A DNA stretch of 64,000 nucleotides from Crithidia expoeki (GCA_900240875.1 OESE01000217.1:124001-188000), one strand, 5' to 3'. Shown: positions 7,969 to 18,803, counted from the first letter of the stretch. Notes: generated from the sequence alone by a model not told the origin. Translations and numbers: made by a program.

Positions 7969-10923
7969 ATGAGCACCTTAGACGTCTCAAATTCGTCCGA
8001 GTTAGAGGCCACACCGTCACCGTCGTATTGCACATCAAGGCAATGCCAACAGGAGCAATCACAGCCGCTTTCATCTGCTTCTCCAGCGCAAATAACCACT
8101 TCAACACCATCGGGTGCCTCGTCCTCGCCAACCTCTACATCACCTGGGAAAGCGCTCGAGTCGAGACAACCACAACATAATGCACTCCCTTCACAAAAAC
8201 GCAGCACAGCGTCGTACGTCACGGTCAGCTCTTCTCACGCGTTGTATTCGAATCAAAACCCCAATACTGCTAGTAGCCCGAATCACCGTGCCTCTTTAAC
8301 TGTATGCGAAGACACACACAAGGTCGACGCCGCCACCGCTGCTGTTGACACTTTCCCGTCGTCTCCGCAAGCCTTACAGATGGTAGTGGACCTCAGGAAT
8401 GAAGTGTTTCACACCTCGCGTCAGCTCACTCAGGCGCGTCAGCAAGCCCGCATGCATGAAGAAGCTTGCAACGAGCTGCGCCAACGATGCCAGGGACTTG
8501 AGGTAGAGACGCAATCTTTGACCTTGCAGCTCCAGGAGGCGCAGTCTCGTCTGCAGACCCGGCAGACGCGCCTCGACGAACACCGCCGCGAGGCCGCCGA
8601 TGCCGCGTTGAAGGTGGTCTCACTGACAGCCGAACGAGACGAGCTAAGCGCGAAGGTGCAGGAGGCGTGGGACCGTGTGGCGGAGCTAAGCTCTCATTTG
8701 CGCAGCCGCGACGACGAAGTAGCAAAGCTTCAAGCTGAAGTGACGGAGGTACGCCACAGCAAAGAACTCGTCACACAGCAGCAGACCACATTGGAGAGTC
8801 AAGTGCGATTGTTGCAGGAGCAGGTGAATGTGGGTGGGTCGGGCGCGCGCGCACAGGCCGCGGCGCATAAACGGATGACTTCGTTGTTGCACGAAGCGGT
8901 ACAGCGGCTTGCTGGTATTCTCAGCGACGTTGCATACGACTACCAGCAAAGTATAACGGGTGATACAGCGGACAATAACAGTAATATCAGTGGGGACAGT
9001 AAAACACTTTACCGGATTACTTCAACCTCGTCAAGCGGAGCACTGGACAATCATGATGATCCCGATGATGGTGGTCGCAGGGAAAGCCCACCGCACGTGA
9101 TTCTCTCCCCCGCTTACCGTCATCCGAATACGTCACCCCGTCGCACCTCACCTGAAACTTCTCGCCTGCATTCGGAGCTGCTTCTGCACAACGCAGAAGC
9201 CATTTTATGGGGAGGTGCGTGGAATGACCAAGATGAGGAAATATCGCCGCCGCTTCCATCGTCCCGTCCCTCCGTAACAATTCAGAACAACGAAAACCAA
9301 CAACAGCAGCTCAATGAAGGTGCCGGCACGGCGGCCACACCGCCAGAGCGCAAGCTATCGTCTGCGAGCGCTGGTGTTGGTACGGGGCAAGTCCTAGTGA
9401 ATCGCTGTTCGACGACGTCACAGGCAAACACCTATCTTGACAATGCATCTGACGCAGGTCTGTCTGAGAAAGCGTACGTACGTACTGCCCTCGGACCCAT
9501 CCTTCTCGCCATGAAACACTTTGCGGCCATGCTGGGCACAGTTCGTCGCGAGCACCGCCGCACAGCTGCCGAAGCGACGCACGTCCACGCCGGTTACGAA
9601 AAAGCGAAACAGCAACTTGAAGCAATGCAGCAATCTGCGCGTGCGCAGGAAACACGGCAAGCTGACTGCAGTTGGCGTGTTTTACAGTTGCAGCGGGAAG
9701 CGGCGCAGATCGCGGAGACGCTGCGACAGTTCAAGTGCGACGACGACCAGCGGCGAACGGCGTTGGCGCAGATGCTACAGTGCCGCGAAGACTGGCCATT
9801 GATTCAGCACTCGGTGGAACGGCTGCTGGTACGGCAGGCAGAGCTGACCAAGGATGTGGCGCAGTTGCAGACAGCATGCAGTAGAGAGCGGGAGAAAACA
9901 GGGGTAAACAGAGAACAGCTGTCACCTCTGAAACGCCAAGGCTTTTCCCCACAGCTCGGTCACACAAGATATCGTAAGGTCCACACAGCAGGAGAGTCAA
10001 CTAACAACGTTTCCAGCTCCACCTGGCTGGCACAAACACAGCAAGAGAAACTCACCACATCAGCAACGCCAGCAGCTGTAATCAGGGCCGATGACAATGA
10101 GAACAGTGGCGCTACCACGCCCTCCCAGTCAGCTGGTGCTGCTTTCGACGCTAAAAGTCCGAAGCAGGGTTTTTCTTTCTCTGCGATGAGTTCCTTTCCC
10201 AGCGAAGAATCACCACGTCCCCTGTCTTCACCCCGTAACGGCCGAACACCGCGATCACAACTCCTCTTGGTAAATGGTAACGCAGCAGCAGACGTGCCCG
10301 CTCACACAACTGAGACAAATGGGAAGGGGTTAAAGCCTACCGTGACGTTTACCGAGGACGTACCGTGCATACCTTCACAGACAACAATTCAGCTCCCTGT
10401 CCCATCTGCGGCGGCTTCGCAGGTCAGCACGGCGCACTACAACATGCACCCCACAGCGTTGCAAAGTGCCAACACGCTCAGTGCTGAAGCAGAAAGCTAC
10501 CAAGAAGTCAATCAGAAACAATCAGCGAGTCAAACGCCCTCAGTACAGCTACCAGAAGCAGTGTCGCTACCATCTCCCTGGTCAGCAAACTCTTCACATC
10601 CTCCAGTACACACAAACAGCCCGATCGAGCGCCACTTGTTTGAACCCCTGTATGGAGACTTGCGGCAAAGCACAACACCATGCGACCCGCCTCCACCGCT
10701 ACCGCTCCCCGTTCCCCCCTCTGCATCTTACCTGCCTCTGCGAAATGAGCGACACACTAATGCCAACGCAGACAGTAGCTACAGCTACAGCTACAGCAGA
10801 AGTAACGTCGACTGCAATTACGGCAGCATCGATCAGTCTTCAACGTTTGCGGCAGAGGTGCTGCAGGTAATTGAGGCACTGGACCGGCGTGTCTCCGGTG
10901 CGTTGCATCGCACACCACGTTGA
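7969..10923 (+). CDS. Large coiled-coil protein, unknown function
   Basis: 984 residues from ATG 7969. Residues 1-125 are Ser/Thr/Gln-rich and probably disordered. Residues about 135-287 form a long heptad-type coiled coil (LRQRCQGLEVETQSLTLQL and following Leu-rich repeats), and a second coil spans about 530-640. The tail from about residue 650 is low-complexity Ser/Thr/Pro/Gln, with an YSYSYSRSN run near 940 and a short terminal helix (VLQVIEALDRRVSGAL). There is no membrane segment, nuclease or motor motif. The arrangement resembles kinetoplastid cytoskeletal, basal body or flagellum-attachment proteins, but that is inference only. It is the last gene before the retroelement fossil and appears intact. 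Confidence 0.8.
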   Translation: MSTLDVSNSSELEATPSPSYCTSRQCQQEQSQPLSSASPAQITTSTPSGASSSPTSTSPGKALESRQPQHNALPSQKRSTASYVTVSSSHALYSNQNPNTASSPNHRASLTVCEDTHKVDAATAAVDTFPSSPQALQMVVDLRNEVFHTSRQLTQARQQARMHEEACNELRQRCQGLEVETQSLTLQLQEAQSRLQTRQTRLDEHRREAADAALKVVSLTAERDELSAKVQEAWDRVAELSSHLRSRDDEVAKLQAEVTEVRHSKELVTQQQTTLESQVRLLQEQVNVGGSGARAQAAAHKRMTSLLHEAVQRLAGILSDVAYDYQQSITGDTADNNSNISGDSKTLYRITSTSSSGALDNHDDPDDGGRRESPPHVILSPAYRHPNTSPRRTSPETSRLHSELLLHNAEAILWGGAWNDQDEEISPPLPSSRPSVTIQNNENQQQQLNEGAGTAATPPERKLSSASAGVGTGQVLVNRCSTTSQANTYLDNASDAGLSEKAYVRTALGPILLAMKHFAAMLGTVRREHRRTAAEATHVHAGYEKAKQQLEAMQQSARAQETRQADCSWRVLQLQREAAQIAETLRQFKCDDDQRRTALAQMLQCREDWPLIQHSVERLLVRQAELTKDVAQLQTACSREREKTGVNREQLSPLKRQGFSPQLGHTRYRKVHTAGESTNNVSSSTWLAQTQQEKLTTSATPAAVIRADDNENSGATTPSQSAGAAFDAKSPKQGFSFSAMSSFPSEESPRPLSSPRNGRTPRSQLLLVNGNAAADVPAHTTETNGKGLKPTVTFTEDVPCIPSQTTIQLPVPSAAASQVSTAHYNMHPTALQSANTLSAEAESYQEVNQKQSASQTPSVQLPEAVSLPSPWSANSSHPPVHTNSPIERHLFEPLYGDLRQSTTPCDPPPPLPLPVPPSASYLPLRNERHTNANADSSYSYSYSRSNVDCNYGSIDQSSTFAAEVLQVIEALDRRVSGALHRTPR

Positions 10924-11399
10924 TAGAGGAGGAAAAAGGAGGACTGTACTAGGCCTTACCACTTGTCTGCTGGTCAGGAGGAAGTGCGCGAGTACGGCAT
11001 TTACAAGAGTGCTGTCTTTGTTTTTCTTGATGGTTTACGGAAAGAACGGAACAACGACGAGGGAAACAAATGAATCCAGGAGGATGAGGAGCCAATGAAC
11101 CGACGTTACTCATGACACAAGACTAGCAACTACTCCTCTCTTTCGCCCTTCTCCTTCGCCTTTTCCTTGACGGTCACAGAGGAAAAACTCAGTCGGATGA
11201 CTCCCTTATCCTTTTATCAGGTTGTACATTCGTTGAATCGCTGTTTTTTTTTTTTTTTTACAGAATACCAATGACCTTGATTCCGCGTGGTAAGCAGGGG
11301 GAGGTGGTGGTGTGGAGTGGGGCTCTAGCGGCAGTGCTCGATTGGACAGGATGCTGTTAAACAACCGTTTTTCTTGTCCAGCAGGCAAACGGGTTCGAT
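10924..11399. other. Spacer between coiled-coil gene and retroelement fossil
   Basis: Non-coding. Includes a pyrimidine-rich stretch (about 11130-11190) and a run of about 16 T at 11244-11259. No terminal repeat of the neighbouring element could be recognised by eye. Confidence 0.45.
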
Positions 11400-11402
11400 G
11401 AG

Positions 11403-11422
11403 CCGATGCCCTGCGGCATCGG
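11403..11422. repeat. Short perfect hairpin at left edge of the element fossil
   Basis: CCGATGCC at 11403-11410 is complementary to GGCATCGG at 11415-11422 around a four-base CTGC loop, 14 bases before the first ATG of the fossil ORF1 region. Confidence 0.6.
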
Positions 11423-11435
11423 TGTGTGAAACAGA

Positions 11436-12402
11436 ATGCTCATAATCCATGACGGCAGCGCGAACATTAGTACGGCGTGGAACGGTTGCAGCCTCCCGTC
11501 CCGTGGGTTTGAGTTCGAAGACCTTCAGCTACCGCAGCAAACGAACGAGGTTCGAGTGAACGTCAGGTACCGGGAAGGTCGTGTACGGGCCCTTGATCAG
11601 CAGCAAGTAATGCAGGCCCCGGCTGCGACCAACACCACGGCAGCACTGTTGACCTCGCAGGCGATGATCACGCCACACGTAGTCGCAGGACGTGTCAATG
11701 ATTGCGGTGCTAGTGAACGAGGCCTTGGCTATGGAAGGGCAAGCGTCGTCGGCATCAACGACGACAGCAGCGTTGAGTGCCGCGAAAAGCGCAAGCCTGG
11801 TCCCGCAACTTCGGGTTTTGCCGAGGAGCGTGATTGGATGCAAGAGAACGCAGAAAGAGGACTGAAGACGAACGGCGCCTGACGCGACCAGCGGACCAGA
11901 TTACACGCTTGGAGCAAATGGCTGGCCGCGGCGCACTGGAGTTCAGCAGCACGCAGGGCGACTTTGCTCGGCTGCAGGAGAATTTTGTATGCTTGCAAGA
12001 GAAAATCAGGAGTAGACACGTGAGGTGACGCAGGCCCAGGCGTCTTCGGATCACATGATGCGCGACCAAATGATTTTACGATCCAAGGAGCAGCCCACGC
12101 GAGTGGAGAGTCGCTTCGAGCAGCAGCTAAAAGAGGTGCGGGATGCTCAGAAGACCTACCCAGAGCAGACAAGCCGCATTAAACGTCTCGTGAACACTAC
12201 CACGACGGCGAAATCGGACAGCTCCGAGGACGAGGAGGGGGCGCAACAGTGGCGCCGGGACCGCACGGCGCGACGTACCAGATGGCAGAAAGCGTCGAAC
12301 GGTAAAAGAACACCGGAGAGGACCACGCGGCTCCGGGGGCCACGTACTCGTACTTCTCATTCGATTGTGCAAGCAACACGGCGATCATTGAGCAGGACCT
12401 GA
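11436..12402 (+). mobile_element. ORF1/gag-like part of the retroelement fossil
   Basis: Remnant coding sequence with a polar N-terminal part and a highly charged Gln/Glu/Arg-rich, coiled-coil-like part, as is common for the first ORF of non-infectious retroelements. No zinc knuckle was seen. Assignment rests on position ahead of the recombinase and on composition, not on a recognised domain. Confidence 0.45.
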
Positions 12403-13429
12403 CGCAAATAGGAAGGCGCTTGACAGACGAAATTGACGGCGTACGACGCCCGCTGACCAATGCGACGAGTGAGATGGAGAGCAAGACTGCGGCGGCAGCG
12501 GCAGCGGACGGCGCAATCCTGTGCATGTCACCCTACCATCGCCCACAAGCATTCCAAGACATGAGGAAACAACACCTCGTGGTGGGGGGTAACCCGGCGT
12601 GATAAGCGTGGCGGAGACGGCGGCGACGACGATGCCAGGCCCTTCGACGTAGCGGGCGTACGCACATGGCACAGCGCCATGGAAGGCCTCTCGCCGGTAG
12701 AGGTGGACACCGCACATCTAGGATTATTCCTTTGACGGTGAGCTCAGCGCACCCGGGACAGACGTGCAAGGACGCTGCGTGCCTCTACATGAATGAGTGC
12801 GGATAGCACAAACTTTGCACACACTGCACAGACACAGAGCAGCAGTTGGGAATGAGCATGTGCCGTGCCCCCGCAGTGGCGCCCAAACCGGACCCGTGCG
12901 CAAATTTGCCGTAGGCAAAGGTTGTTGACGGCCCGACGGGGCGTCGACGCTGGAGCGGGTGCGACGCTAAAGTCGATAAAGTGCGTTGCCCCTCGAAAAA
13001 AGGGCAGCACTGAGAAGGGCGGCGGAGGCCGCCACAATTGCGGGGGTCGAGGCACCAGGCACCTGAGTGCCCTGGAAGAATGCAGCGCTCCATGTCGCGC
13101 ACACGGAGGGTCCCGTCCCCCTCCCCCGTTCCTCTCCTCACGCCCGTTCTGAATTGCCTGAGAAGCGAAGGAAGGAAAACTATCCGGCGACAGTGTGAAC
13201 CCTAGTGTTTCGTCCTCCCCGGATGCAACACCCAGCCTGCTGCCTTGACAGAACAAGCCGACAGGAGGTACGAAAGGGGGATGTCCCGCGTCTTGGTGGG
13301 ATGCTCTGACGAAAGAGCCACGAATAGTGCTCTGCCGGCGGTCGATACCGAAGCTCTGGGGGGCCAGCGATCACCTCTATTTCGACGAACTCGTGCCGAA
13401 GGAACCAACACTGGTGGTGCTCGAAGAAC

Positions 13430-13860
13430 GTGCGAACGAGACAGAGCATCGCCGATCGGCAAAAAGGACTCGGGTGCAGCGGGCGCCACCCGGCAGATGT
13501 TCGAGGGATTTGCGCTGGGATGGGGCTCCCCGCCGTGTCGACGTACGTCCCCCTCTTCCTCGAGATGCGCCCGCACGAGGGGTCGGCTAAGCTGCAGTAC
13601 ACAGCCACGCTGAGACAAACACTCAACCAAGAGTGGACGACGTTGGCCGCGAGTACCTGCAGGCACGTGGTGCCGATGACAGCAGACGACGTGCAGCGCA
13701 TCATTGCCGAGACGCCCGAGTGGCACGACAAGGTGGTGTGGATCACGGCCAGCCGCCGGGCGGAGATCGCCGGGACGAGGACGGACAACCTCGTCATGGG
13801 GCCCGATGGCGACATTAACCAGGACTGGGAACGGTTCCGAAGGTCGCCATGAATGGCCCG
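13430..13860 (+). mobile_element. Tyrosine-recombinase part of the retroelement fossil
   Basis: A surviving segment matches the core of the tyrosine recombinase/phage integrase family. A 'P.T..DVQRI' helix is followed by an ITASRRAEIAGTR box, the place of the first catalytic arginine (usually 'TGxRxsEi..L'). This is the strongest single piece of evidence for the element family. Confidence 0.65.
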
Positions 13861-14289
13861 TCCTAGTCCAGCCACCACGTGTGGATCAAAGGACAGAACG
13901 CATACGGCCTCCTTTTGTTGAAGAACCGCTTGGGGCCGGGGGAGCCGCTGACAGCCATGAGCACGAGTCAGGCTGCACAGAAGCTGAAGTCATTGGTGAA
14001 ATGGTACACGGCGCCCCTGGCCAAGGGCGGGCCGTGAAGCACGCCATGAGGGCCACCTGTCGGCGTGGCTACGCTACATGGCTGAGACGTCTTTTTGTCT
14101 TTTGCAAACACCGTGCATCGCCTGACCCGCTGACGTCAGAGGTATCCCGCTGGTGGAGCGCCGGCTGCCGCGGAAGCTTTGCCCCCGTACAGCGGCCACA
14201 AGAAAATGGCGACGAGCGAGGACGAGCTGCAGCTTCCGCTTGATAAAGTGGACGTGGGCACCTTGAACGTGAGGTTGTTGAAGTCGTGA

Positions 14290-15610
14290 ATGTTGCCGGT
14301 CGTGAGGACAAGGTTAGAGGCGCTGCGGGTGCAGCCCAACGCCAGCAGAAGGGAAGGCGCTAACGTGGAGAAAAGTCACCGCATCCGCGCGGCAGATGCG
14401 CGCGCGTTACACGCCGGAGGCATTGTCGGCACGGCATCCGACGAACATACAAAGGGACGGGCGGCACCATTCTCTGCCTTCCAAGAAGCGGCGACAGGCA
14501 CGCGACGCCGTTGGATAGCGTGGCTGCGGGAGGAGAATAAAGACACAGACTACAAAGGCGGTGTGCCTTTGGAGCGCGTGGCCCGGTGCCCTTCGGCGCT
14601 TCAAGCCGAGGTGGCCAAGTGTCTCGGCCCGAAGGCGTCGTTCTACCAAGTGCCGCTGCCGGTGGAAGCTCGTCCGCATTTTCGTTGCGTCACAGAGGAT
14701 AGCACCTTGGTGGAGTTGCAGCGGCTGCAGATGAGATATCGCGCCGGCCCAGAAATCACGGTGCTGTTGACGCTCGTGGCTGGCGTACACCCGGGGGCGT
14801 AGTGCAGTCCGAGTGCCGCACCCCCCTGAACCCGCCGTCTGGGCATGGTCGTCGCAGGTGTAGCTTGTGGCCAAGGAGTCCCGGGTGACGTGGGGTGAGG
14901 TGTAGACCGCGGTACCCAAGTGCCACTTTGTCGAAGGTTGTTTCGACCATGGAAGGAAGGGCGTGGAGCTAGGGGATAAGGCGCGCAGGCACATCTGTGA
15001 AATGCCGGGTCCGGCGGTGCTGACGGTGCGAGAGTTAGAGGGGTTTTGTATTTCTGGATCACAGGTCGTTTTCACTGCTGCCATTTTAGGAAGCTCGGTA
15101 GTGCCGTACTACTCTTTTCTAAAAGTACACTGTGGGTAATTGTTCCGAATAGGGGTTTAATGCATCTTGACAACAAGGCGGCCTTGTCGGACTCGGTTTT
15201 ACATCAAGGGAAGGAGTTTATATGCATCTGAAGACTCTGATGAAAAGCGCGGTACATCGTGTATCTAGGAATGCGGACCCACCGACGGCGACGCTCGTGG
15301 CTGACGCATCGGAAATCCGCTGGGGGTCCGTCTTGTTTCTGGAGTCTGGTGAAGTGTTCATTTCGGGGAACAGGTGACGCCATCGCGTTTGATCACGCAA
15401 ACGGAAGCAAGGGTTGCTTGGCACGGGGTGCCCGTCTTGCAGGCCCGGCTGTCGAGCACCCTGGACACCATGGTAGATAACACACTGCTGCTGTTGTCTG
15501 CGCGAGAGGGTACAACAAAGTTGAAAGCGATGGCGTCTGGGTTGGTGCATACGTATGATATGTTGGGCGATTGGGAAATCACCGCTACATTTCGATATAC
15601 ACGCTAAGCG
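14290..15610 (+). mobile_element. RT/RNase H region of the retroelement fossil
   Basis: The upstream half keeps an open stretch without a clear domain. The downstream half (about 15290-15610) contains a VADASEIRWGSVLF start and, later, an acidic-Asn segment around VDNTLLLL, which look like the first and third acidic blocks of an RNase H-like fold as found in DIRS-order retroelements. Decayed; a reverse-transcriptase core was not recognised by eye. Confidence 0.5.
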
Positions 15611-15800
15611 AGCAACGCCGCTGATAGGCCAACTCGATACTTGTCTATAGATGTGAATGGCTGGGCGAAGAGGTACTGCAAGCGAGGTGGAGACAGGGAT
15701 CTCCCCGGGTTCAATCAAACCGAGTACCTTGTCGACCAATTTATGGGTAATGCTACCTATCCGAAAAGTTGATAAGAGCAAGACAATATATCCGCTTCAG

Positions 15801-16406
15801 GGATTTTCCTCCCCCGGGTTAAATTAGGAGCAAGTACGGTAATGTGGCACTGCGTGAAGTACAAGGCGAAAAACTTGGAGTTAAAGCGTGAGTAAAAAGT
15901 ATCGTTTGGGGTCTTAGCTCGTGCATGTTTCTAGAACGCGTCTAACGCCCTGATTCTTTTATTGTTCGAATGCAACTTCGTGAAATGCACGCGACTGCTA
16001 ACTTATACAGACAGATCTGACCGTTAACCAACACAACTTCGAGGTTTTACTCCCCCGCAAAGCGTCAAGCGACCCGACGCGCCTGGGTCGCTTTAGACGA
16101 TACCCAAGGTAGTGCAGAAAGAAAAGAGATCCAATGCAATACCAAGATCATGTCTTTCTCTCTTTCTGGCCTTTATACTCTACTCTTCGTTGACGAATGC
16201 GTAACAAACAACCTAATACGAGCAGGCCACACTAGCAATTTGGTGTGGTGAGTGTATACTGACTGTGAAAGGAAGGTAGAAGTATACCATCTCTGAACGC
16301 GCGCACCTACCCACCCAAAATACATATTTACTATTATTATTAAGCGGCGCAACAGATAAATTCAACGGTCGCTTCCTGCTCATCACCCTCCATTTTTCTC
16401 CCATTC
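15801..16406. other. Spacer between the fossil element and the LRR-like gene
   Basis: AT-richer non-coding sequence with a strong stem-loop at 16063-16099 (listed separately), an ATTATTATTATTA run near 16331-16342 and a pyrimidine-rich leader (TCACCCTCCATTTTTCTCCC, 16382-16401) just before ATG 16407. Confidence 0.5.
16063..16099. repeat. Stem-loop (9 bp perfect stem, extended by 4 bp)
   Basis: AAGCGACCC at 16067-16075 is exactly complementary to GGGTCGCTT at 16085-16093, with a 9-base loop. CGTC at 16063-16066 can pair with GACG at 16096-16099 across a two-base bulge (TA). The arrangement is GC-rich within AT-rich surroundings. Function unknown; candidates are an element end, a small RNA hairpin or an RNA-processing signal. 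Confidence 0.7.
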
Positions 16407-18803
16407 ATGCGTTCTACATCAGCGCTTTATCGCTACGCTTGCGAAGGCGAAGGCTGTGTGTCGCACACGGAATTAGTGAAGTTCTTCCACGGGGTGGATG
16501 TTGCCTTGCAACCACCCGTATCAGACGAGGGTGACGATGAAGTCGAATTCGACGACCTCAAACCTCTTCCTCCTATCCTCGCAAAAAATTCGCTGATTGC
16601 CTTCAAGCCCACTCTCCGCTACCCCACACATATTACACTAAACCGTACTTACCTGGGCGATGCAGGCACGGCCGCGTTCTTTCGGGTGCTCCCCATGCTG
16701 CGGTGGCTTCGTGCAGTGGAGGCGCGTGGCGTCGGTGCAGGCTCTCGCAGTGTCGACGCACTCTGCGGCGGCCTCACGTCTTTTCTCACGGAGGGCTGCG
16801 ACGAGGCCCCATCGCGTCGTCTGCCAGGTTTAGAGGGAGAGAAAGACATCAAGGATGTGGAGGGGAGTTATGGACCGCTAACACACCCGCTGGCGGGTCG
16901 CATTCCAGCGTTGGAATTGGTAGACCTGCGTGATAATGAGGCTATTTTCACGCAGTCGGTGGAGGGCCTCCTCTCTGTGTTGCGTCGGCGACGTGCCACA
17001 CTCATGTATTGGTGCATGAAGCAAGGCGAGCCCGATCCCGTCGCGGTGGTGCTGCCAGCGCTGGAGGTGCACATTACCGCCGCAAACCTTCTGCAAACCA
17101 CAGCACAGACCTTGCAGATGTGGAATGCGGAAGCAGTGGCAATAAAGCAGCGACGGCGGGCGGCAGCAAACGAGCGGCTGTGGCAAGAGCAGCTGCGTGC
17201 GTTCACTGTGCCGAAGGACAACGCAGGAAAGCGTTCTTCCTCATCTTCGAATCTGCGACCCATCGGCGAGCACGTTGTATTTCGACTCCCACTCGCGAAC
17301 GTGGGCAAAGGCGACGATAGTGGGAATGCGCCGACAAAAGGAGCAAACGTGCTACGCGAGGCGATTAACACACACGTTGACCAGTTTCTCAGTGCATCCT
17401 GTATGCTTGCGCCGTTGGCAGAGGTGACAGCGGCTTCCACGCTGACCGCTGCTGCTCAGGGTGCACGTGTGGCGCTGCAGGCCCTTGTCGACTTCGGCGC
17501 AGATGCGCTCGGTATTCTGCGCTATTCGAACGCTGTCGTCTGGCACGTTGTGCGCCTTCACTTCCAGCAGCAAGAGCAGCCAAACTCCACCGGCGTTCAC
17601 CACTCGGAAGAGCTGATGCGACGTGAAGTGAGGAATCTGGAGGCGCAGAAAAACCTCGGTGCTTTGCTTCACGTACTAGATGCCTTTCCTTCGTTAGAGC
17701 ACGAGCTGCTGGCGTCACAGGCTGCCGGTGGTGAAGTGGTGAAGCGGCATCTTTGTCGTCTGCGCCAAATATACGGAGAGCTGAAATGCAACATCACCTC
17801 AGGAGCAAGTCCACCACAGTCAGAGACTGTTTTTGAAGAAATGTTCAGCCTCTACAACCGTGTGGTGGCTGCGTTAGTTATACCGCGCTTTTCCGCGCAG
17901 CACCTACCCTCAATGCAAGCGTACGAGCAACGCATTGAAGAGGTAACCCGGCACGTGCTGGACAACCTTGTGGCGGACGCAGACGACGCGGAGAAGCTAG
18001 CAGCAACGGTGTGCCGCCTGCGCAAGCACTTGTTTTACAGCGTGCCTCTGCCTGAAGGATGCAGCAACTCTGAAACTCCACCGCAGGACAGTTTAGGAAC
18101 TAAAAAGAGTGACGAGACCCGTCTACTTCCGCCAATCATGGCAGCCTGCTACTACCACGTGCTAGACCATGCCGAGGCAGAGAACGAGTGGAAACAGACA
18201 TACGCAGGCACATCACATGCTGTTGGAAGGTTTGCCAGGGTTCTGTGCCCGACCGCAGCCGATGTACCTGGGGCTACGGAAGCTTTTCACAAATGCAGTT
18301 GTGCTGCTGTGCCCATCACCACATTTGTAACAGGAAAAGAGGGGGTAGAAAGCTACCCTGCCGAGCCGTGTACCACCTGTGCTTTCCGCACCTTGCAATC
18401 AGTGCAAGATGCACTGGCAGCGGAGAGACCGGAGGACGAACCGGTTGTCGCCGCTGCTGCGGCGGCGCATCGCAACGAGATGCTTCTTCGCTGGCAAACG
18501 TTGACACCTGTTCGACAAGCTCTCCCGCGAGAACTCCGTATGTTCTTTCTCGACATGATGGTGCGCCAGCGGAGTCGTTTGAGTGGGGGGTGTGTCTACG
18601 TACCACCACTAGACCGACTGAAAACGTTTGGTGAGCAACTGATAGAAGAACGGTGGAGTATGACGGCGTGGATGGCGTGCTCGCTCAATCAGAAAGCGTA
18701 TTGGGTGGAAGTGCTACGCATGTTTGGACAGTGGTACCGGCTGCGCGCATTAGAGTTTTGCAGGCAGCCCGAAGGGCAACAGCTGCTGCGCATGACTGTT
18801 TAG
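16407..18803 (+). CDS. LRR-like hypothetical protein
   Basis: 798 residues from ATG 16407, preceded by a short pyrimidine-rich leader. Residues about 72-125 (THITLNRTYLGDAGTAAFF...LPMLRWL) and 165-197 (IPALELVDLRDNEAIF) resemble ribonuclease-inhibitor-type leucine-rich repeats; only two or three repeats are convincing. Residues about 330-600 are predicted helical with long Ala/Leu/Val-rich stretches. A CSCAAVPITTF...CTTCAF segment near 630-660 has five Cys but no clear zinc-binding spacing. There is no signal peptide or membrane segment. The N-terminal YACEGEGCVSHTELVKFFHGVDV could be a small EF-hand-like or leader helix, but this is uncertain. Function unknown; LRR proteins of this type are common in kinetoplastid flagella. 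Confidence 0.75.
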   Translation: MRSTSALYRYACEGEGCVSHTELVKFFHGVDVALQPPVSDEGDDEVEFDDLKPLPPILAKNSLIAFKPTLRYPTHITLNRTYLGDAGTAAFFRVLPMLRWLRAVEARGVGAGSRSVDALCGGLTSFLTEGCDEAPSRRLPGLEGEKDIKDVEGSYGPLTHPLAGRIPALELVDLRDNEAIFTQSVEGLLSVLRRRRATLMYWCMKQGEPDPVAVVLPALEVHITAANLLQTTAQTLQMWNAEAVAIKQRRRAAANERLWQEQLRAFTVPKDNAGKRSSSSSNLRPIGEHVVFRLPLANVGKGDDSGNAPTKGANVLREAINTHVDQFLSASCMLAPLAEVTAASTLTAAAQGARVALQALVDFGADALGILRYSNAVVWHVVRLHFQQQEQPNSTGVHHSEELMRREVRNLEAQKNLGALLHVLDAFPSLEHELLASQAAGGEVVKRHLCRLRQIYGELKCNITSGASPPQSETVFEEMFSLYNRVVAALVIPRFSAQHLPSMQAYEQRIEEVTRHVLDNLVADADDAEKLAATVCRLRKHLFYSVPLPEGCSNSETPPQDSLGTKKSDETRLLPPIMAACYYHVLDHAEAENEWKQTYAGTSHAVGRFARVLCPTAADVPGATEAFHKCSCAAVPITTFVTGKEGVESYPAEPCTTCAFRTLQSVQDALAAERPEDEPVVAAAAAAHRNEMLLRWQTLTPVRQALPRELRMFFLDMMVRQRSRLSGGCVYVPPLDRLKTFGEQLIEERWSMTAWMACSLNQKAYWVEVLRMFGQWYRLRALEFCRQPEGQQLLRMTV

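Larger units (their letters stand above)
11400..15800 (+). mobile_element. Fossil tyrosine-recombinase retroelement, VIPER/TATE (DIRS-like) group
   Basis: A block of about 4.4 kb between two intact genes holds remains of at least three element proteins in + orientation. In order they are a Gln/Glu/Arg-rich ORF1-type protein, a tyrosine-recombinase segment and, further on, an RNase H-like segment. This ORF1 - recombinase - RT/RNase H order is the known arrangement of trypanosomatid VIPER and of DIRS-order elements; TATE elements of Leishmania and relatives share the recombinase. The copy is clearly broken, in at least about half a dozen places, and cannot be active. Stretches of 100-180 sense codons survive, so it is of intermediate rather than great age. 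Both ends are uncertain and no long terminal repeats or target-site duplication were found. VIPER versus TATE cannot be decided here. Confidence 0.7.
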
